A stretch of 64,000 nucleotides of DNA from Neelides folsomi. Taxonomy: Eukaryota > Arthropoda > Collembola > Neelipleona > Neelidae. The notes under the pieces were generated by a model, which saw only the letters and a list, made by a program, of their open reading frames with translations, did no database searches and was not told the origin of the DNA. The DNA lies in contig JAQGBZ010000292.1 of assembly GCA_034687125.1 (NCBI GenBank), positions 17,316-81,315 on the forward strand, in the 5' to 3' direction. Made by a program: the position numbers and the translations under genes. Position 1 is the first letter of the stretch; every line of letters begins with the position of its first letter. Positions 62,401-64,000 of the stretch are shown in pieces.

Positions 62401-63468
62401 AAGAATCCGAGGTTCCAGCATGTGTCATATTCAGCTCTTCTCCCTTCAAATCCTCGTGGAGGGAATGAGCTTGAAATTGAACCAGAGGGGATTCAAGCCT
62501 ACGATCAAGACACGATCAACGCTCCCATCATCTACTCAATGCCCGAAGGTACCCATTGAGTTTATTTATTGCAAGTTTTCACAAACATTTGGCATTCTCC
62601 ACCTGCAAAGGAAAATAATCTCTGTTGATGAATTCCCTAAGAGTTTTTAAGTATGAGGAGCACTAAATAAACTTTTTGTTTCAAATCTCATGTCACGGTC
62701 TCATAAGCCTCAAAGAGGAACGGCAAACGAACCTGGGTTATTACATCCCTCAAAGAAAAGATGAAATATAAAAGAATTAATACACATTGACACATAGAGA
62801 ATTGAAAAGTAGGGAGATGAAAAAAAGGAAAATAAAGGCACCATGATTTGCCCATCTTTTAATGTCCTTCGTCATCCTCTCGGAGAGTAAACGGGAAGGA
62901 GACAATGGTGAAGTGTGTATGCGTGGGTAAATTTTATGAGAATGAACGAATCTCCCACTCGGGGTGGAAATCAATGTTACAAGGAATTAAACACCCGTCA
63001 ATTCCAATCCCCCTGTTGCGACCATTTAACAGAGAAAAACGAGGAATCGAATCCACAACACACAACAACAAGGTTTTTTTTTACAGAATCAGATGTGATT
63101 TGAGAAAAAGGAGAAGCCTGGTTACGTTGAGGCTTCGTGGTGAATCTTTTTGACAAAGTGACAATTCAGTTTCGCCATGGTCTCGTGAACGATTTAAAGG
63201 AGCCTTTTTTTAATGAATTGGAAGCTGAGGAACCCCCAGTGCTTTTATCTTGTTTTACTCTTTGGCTGAGGAATGAAGATGGGAGTTTTTTTAATGAATG
63301 GGATAGTGGCAGCATTGTTTTTAAATTCACAACTTGTTTTTTCTTATTTTTTCAATAGGGCGACCAGAGTCGGAGTTCTTCCAAATGGATCCGAGCAGAG
63401 GAACCATCACGATCACTCGTGACATTCCTGACGACCAACTCAATCAACCCATCACTCTAGTCTTGAAA
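53357..63468 (+). CDS. Non-classical cadherin, protocadherin-15 / Cad74A / Cad99C type (5' part; continues past the window)
   Basis: CDS so far = 53357-53450, 57962-58045, 59311-59432, 60274-60342, 61198-61407, 62011-62089, 62173-62267, 62404-62548, 63359-63468. This is 1008 nt, 336 residues, ending in phase 0 so that it continues to the right. Seen: a signal peptide (about 1-30); EC1 about 33-140 with C36 and C115 placed like the EC1 disulfide of protocadherin-15, LDKE-type and DVNDNSP calcium motifs; EC2 about 141-252 with LDFE, KDQGSPP and DADDQNP; and part of EC3 with AYDQD. Cadherin repeats are extracellular calcium-dependent adhesion domains. The CFLENGGSS-VSFFVSED opening and DADDQNP suggest an arthropod Cad74A-like or PCDH15-like protein; which orthologue is not settled. 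It is not a classical (E/N) cadherin, because there is no prodomain and the repeats lie right at the N-terminus. Confidence 0.9.
53451..57961 (+). other. Cadherin intron 1 (4511 bp)
   Basis: Begins GTAAGA and ends CTCTACTCAG. Separates the signal-peptide exon from EC1. No other exon fits between them in phase that I can see, and short frames such as 56313-56546 are unassigned. Confidence 0.75.
57962..58045 (+). CDS. Cadherin exon 2: start of EC1
   Basis: The acceptor is TCTCTACTCAG|GT. Encodes SDSRCFLENGGSSVSFFVSE and DAPIGFNL plus one base. The Cys and the FFVSEDAPIG motif mark the first strands of EC1. Donor G|GTATGC. Confidence 0.88.
58046..59310 (+). other. Cadherin intron 2 (1265 bp)
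   Basis: GTATGC to CCATCTAG. The 105-codon frame at 58871-59188 has no recognisable feature. Confidence 0.8.
59311..59432 (+). CDS. Cadherin exon 3: EC1
   Basis: The acceptor is TTCCATCTAG|GT. Encodes GSLGIQGDVTRDIVLSLREQ, then an EC-type stretch ending LTLTRKLDK, the calcium-binding LDKE lead-in completed by the next exon. The donor is AAG|GTGACC, phase 0. Confidence 0.88.
59433..60273 (+). other. Cadherin intron 3 (841 bp)
   Basis: GTGACC to TTTTAACAG. Nothing else seen. Confidence 0.8.
60274..60342 (+). CDS. Cadherin exon 4: EC1
   Basis: Twenty-three codons, phase 0, EGVEGPSTVTFTVLCDKRLH then SEP. It supplies the acidic E of LDKE and the second EC1 cysteine (C115). Acceptor TTTTAACAG, donor CCA|GTAAGT. 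Confidence 0.88.
60343..61197 (+). other. Cadherin intron 4 (855 bp)
   Basis: GTAAGT to TTATTTAG. Nothing else seen. Confidence 0.8.
61198..61407 (+). CDS. Cadherin exon 5: EC1/EC2 boundary
   Basis: Seventy codons, phase 0. IPVTIRVLDVNDNSPLW carries the canonical DxNDN calcium linker between EC1 and EC2, followed by FALNVSEQTLPGSTI and LKAVDLD, the start of EC2. The strongest single piece of evidence for cadherin identity. Confidence 0.95.
61408..62010 (+). other. Cadherin intron 5 (603 bp)
   Basis: GTGAGT to TTTTCCAG. Nothing else seen. Confidence 0.8.
62011..62089 (+). CDS. Cadherin exon 6: EC2
   Basis: NLISFSGGGLEGRLILVRPL then DFESMP, the G-x-L-x-x-x-x-PLDFE strand and calcium motif of EC2. 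The acceptor is TTTTCCAG; the donor G|GTACTT is phase 1. Confidence 0.9.
62173..62267 (+). CDS. Cadherin exon 7: EC2 end
   Basis: EFNVTLRVKDQGSPPLHSDT then LHIRVMDADDQ; NP of the DADDQNP linker comes from the next exon. The KDQGSPPLHSDT motif is typical of cadherin repeats. The donor is CAG|GTATTT, phase 0. Confidence 0.93.
62404..62548 (+). CDS. Cadherin exon 8: EC3 start
   Basis: NPRFQHVSYSALLPSN, then a Gly-rich turn, LEIEPEGIQAYDQDTINAPI and IYSMPE plus one base. AYDQD with INAPI-Y matches the third repeat of the protocadherin-15-like group. The donor G|GTACCC is weak, but the phase is right. Confidence 0.9.
62549..63358 (+). other. Cadherin intron 8 (810 bp)
   Basis: GTACCC to TTCAATAG. 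Short open frames at 62905-63153 and 63137-63358 have no cadherin features. Confidence 0.8.
63359..63468 (+). CDS. Cadherin exon 9: EC3
   Basis: G+GG gives Gly300. Then RPESEFFQMDPSRGTITITR and IPDDQLNQPITLVLK, the F-x-[ML]-x-x-x-x-G strand of EC3. The donor AAA|GTGAGT is phase 0; the rest of the gene lies beyond the window. Confidence 0.9.
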
Positions 63469-64000
63469 GTGAGTGAACATTATGATGCTATTGCTCAACC
63501 CACGCTTTCCAAACTTCCTTACTTATTAATTGTTGTAATATCGAATCTTACATTAGTACACTTATAATACTAGGATGGGGAATTTATTATAGGCATGATA
63601 CAAATTAAGAAGCTTCCTTGTTCCAAGGCTTTCAACGCACAATCAAATGCATTTCATTCTTATTAAGCTTTTGCAAAATATAAATTATATAATCATGTTC
63701 TCCGTCAATCATTTTTAATTTCTTAATTTGAATATAACTAACATGTATATAAGTAATATAAGTAATATACCTATGCCTAACTATTGACTATCTGCATACA
63801 AATAAGTAAACATTTGTATATTTAAATATCTAACTACAAGGAAATTACAGCATGTATTATGATTATTGGTCATTTTGATCAATGTAGTATGCAAACACAA
63901 TTTCAAAATATTTAAATTCGCATTACAGGGAGGGCCATAAGTATCTTTCTTTTTTTTAATCAGCTCGTATCTCTTTTAATCTTTAACCAATTTTTCTAAC
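63469..64000 (+). other. Start of cadherin intron 9
   Basis: Begins GTGAGT. AT-rich to the window edge, with no further exon found. Confidence 0.75.

Overview
The window is a piece of an animal nuclear genome, almost certainly arthropod. The basis is split genes with GT-AG introns, AT-rich non-coding DNA, and a spineless-type aryl hydrocarbon receptor whose post-PAS region ([33 protein letters not shown]) looks like the arthropod form as I remember it. A crustacean such as a copepod is possible, but I cannot prove that from the sequence. There is no sign of bacterial operons, CRISPR or phage.

Three protein-coding genes, all on the + strand, can be rebuilt exon by exon with matching splice phases. 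(1) About 8961-44646: a complete aryl hydrocarbon receptor / spineless gene (bHLH-PAS transcription factor), 11 coding exons, 697 residues. Introns 1 and 2 (9.2 and 17.3 kb) make up about three quarters of the locus. (2) 46677-48487: a complete MARCH5-type E3 ubiquitin ligase of the mitochondrial outer membrane, 8 coding exons, 340 residues, with short introns. (3) 53357 to beyond the right edge: the 5' part of a large non-classical cadherin (protocadherin-15 / Cad74A / Cad99C type). It has a signal-peptide exon and then eight exons covering EC1, EC2 and part of EC3 (336 residues so far).

Region by region: 1-8960 is mostly AT-rich non-coding DNA. It holds a candidate 53-codon membrane microprotein with a TATA box, a short frame resembling the N-terminus of a Tc1/mariner transposase, and a GC-richer patch before AHR. 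9044-35770 is AHR introns 1 and 2, with an inverted pair of AHR:ARNT-type core sites and a 15-bp minisatellite. 35771-44646 holds the other AHR exons. 44647-46676 is the AHR 3' region and the gap before MARCH5. 48488-53356 is the spacer before the cadherin gene, with an inverted pair of CACCTG E-boxes near a TCAGT initiator-like site. 53451-64000 is cadherin exons and introns.

The three genes have unrelated jobs (nuclear transcription factor, mitochondrial ubiquitin ligase, cell-surface adhesion molecule), and nothing suggests they act as a cluster. Most other open frames are short, overlap open frames on the opposite strand, and lie in introns or intergenic DNA. I did not annotate them as genes. 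I found no previously undescribed multi-gene system. The most useful leads are small: the microprotein candidate, the paired regulatory motifs, the palindromes and the transposase-like remnant.
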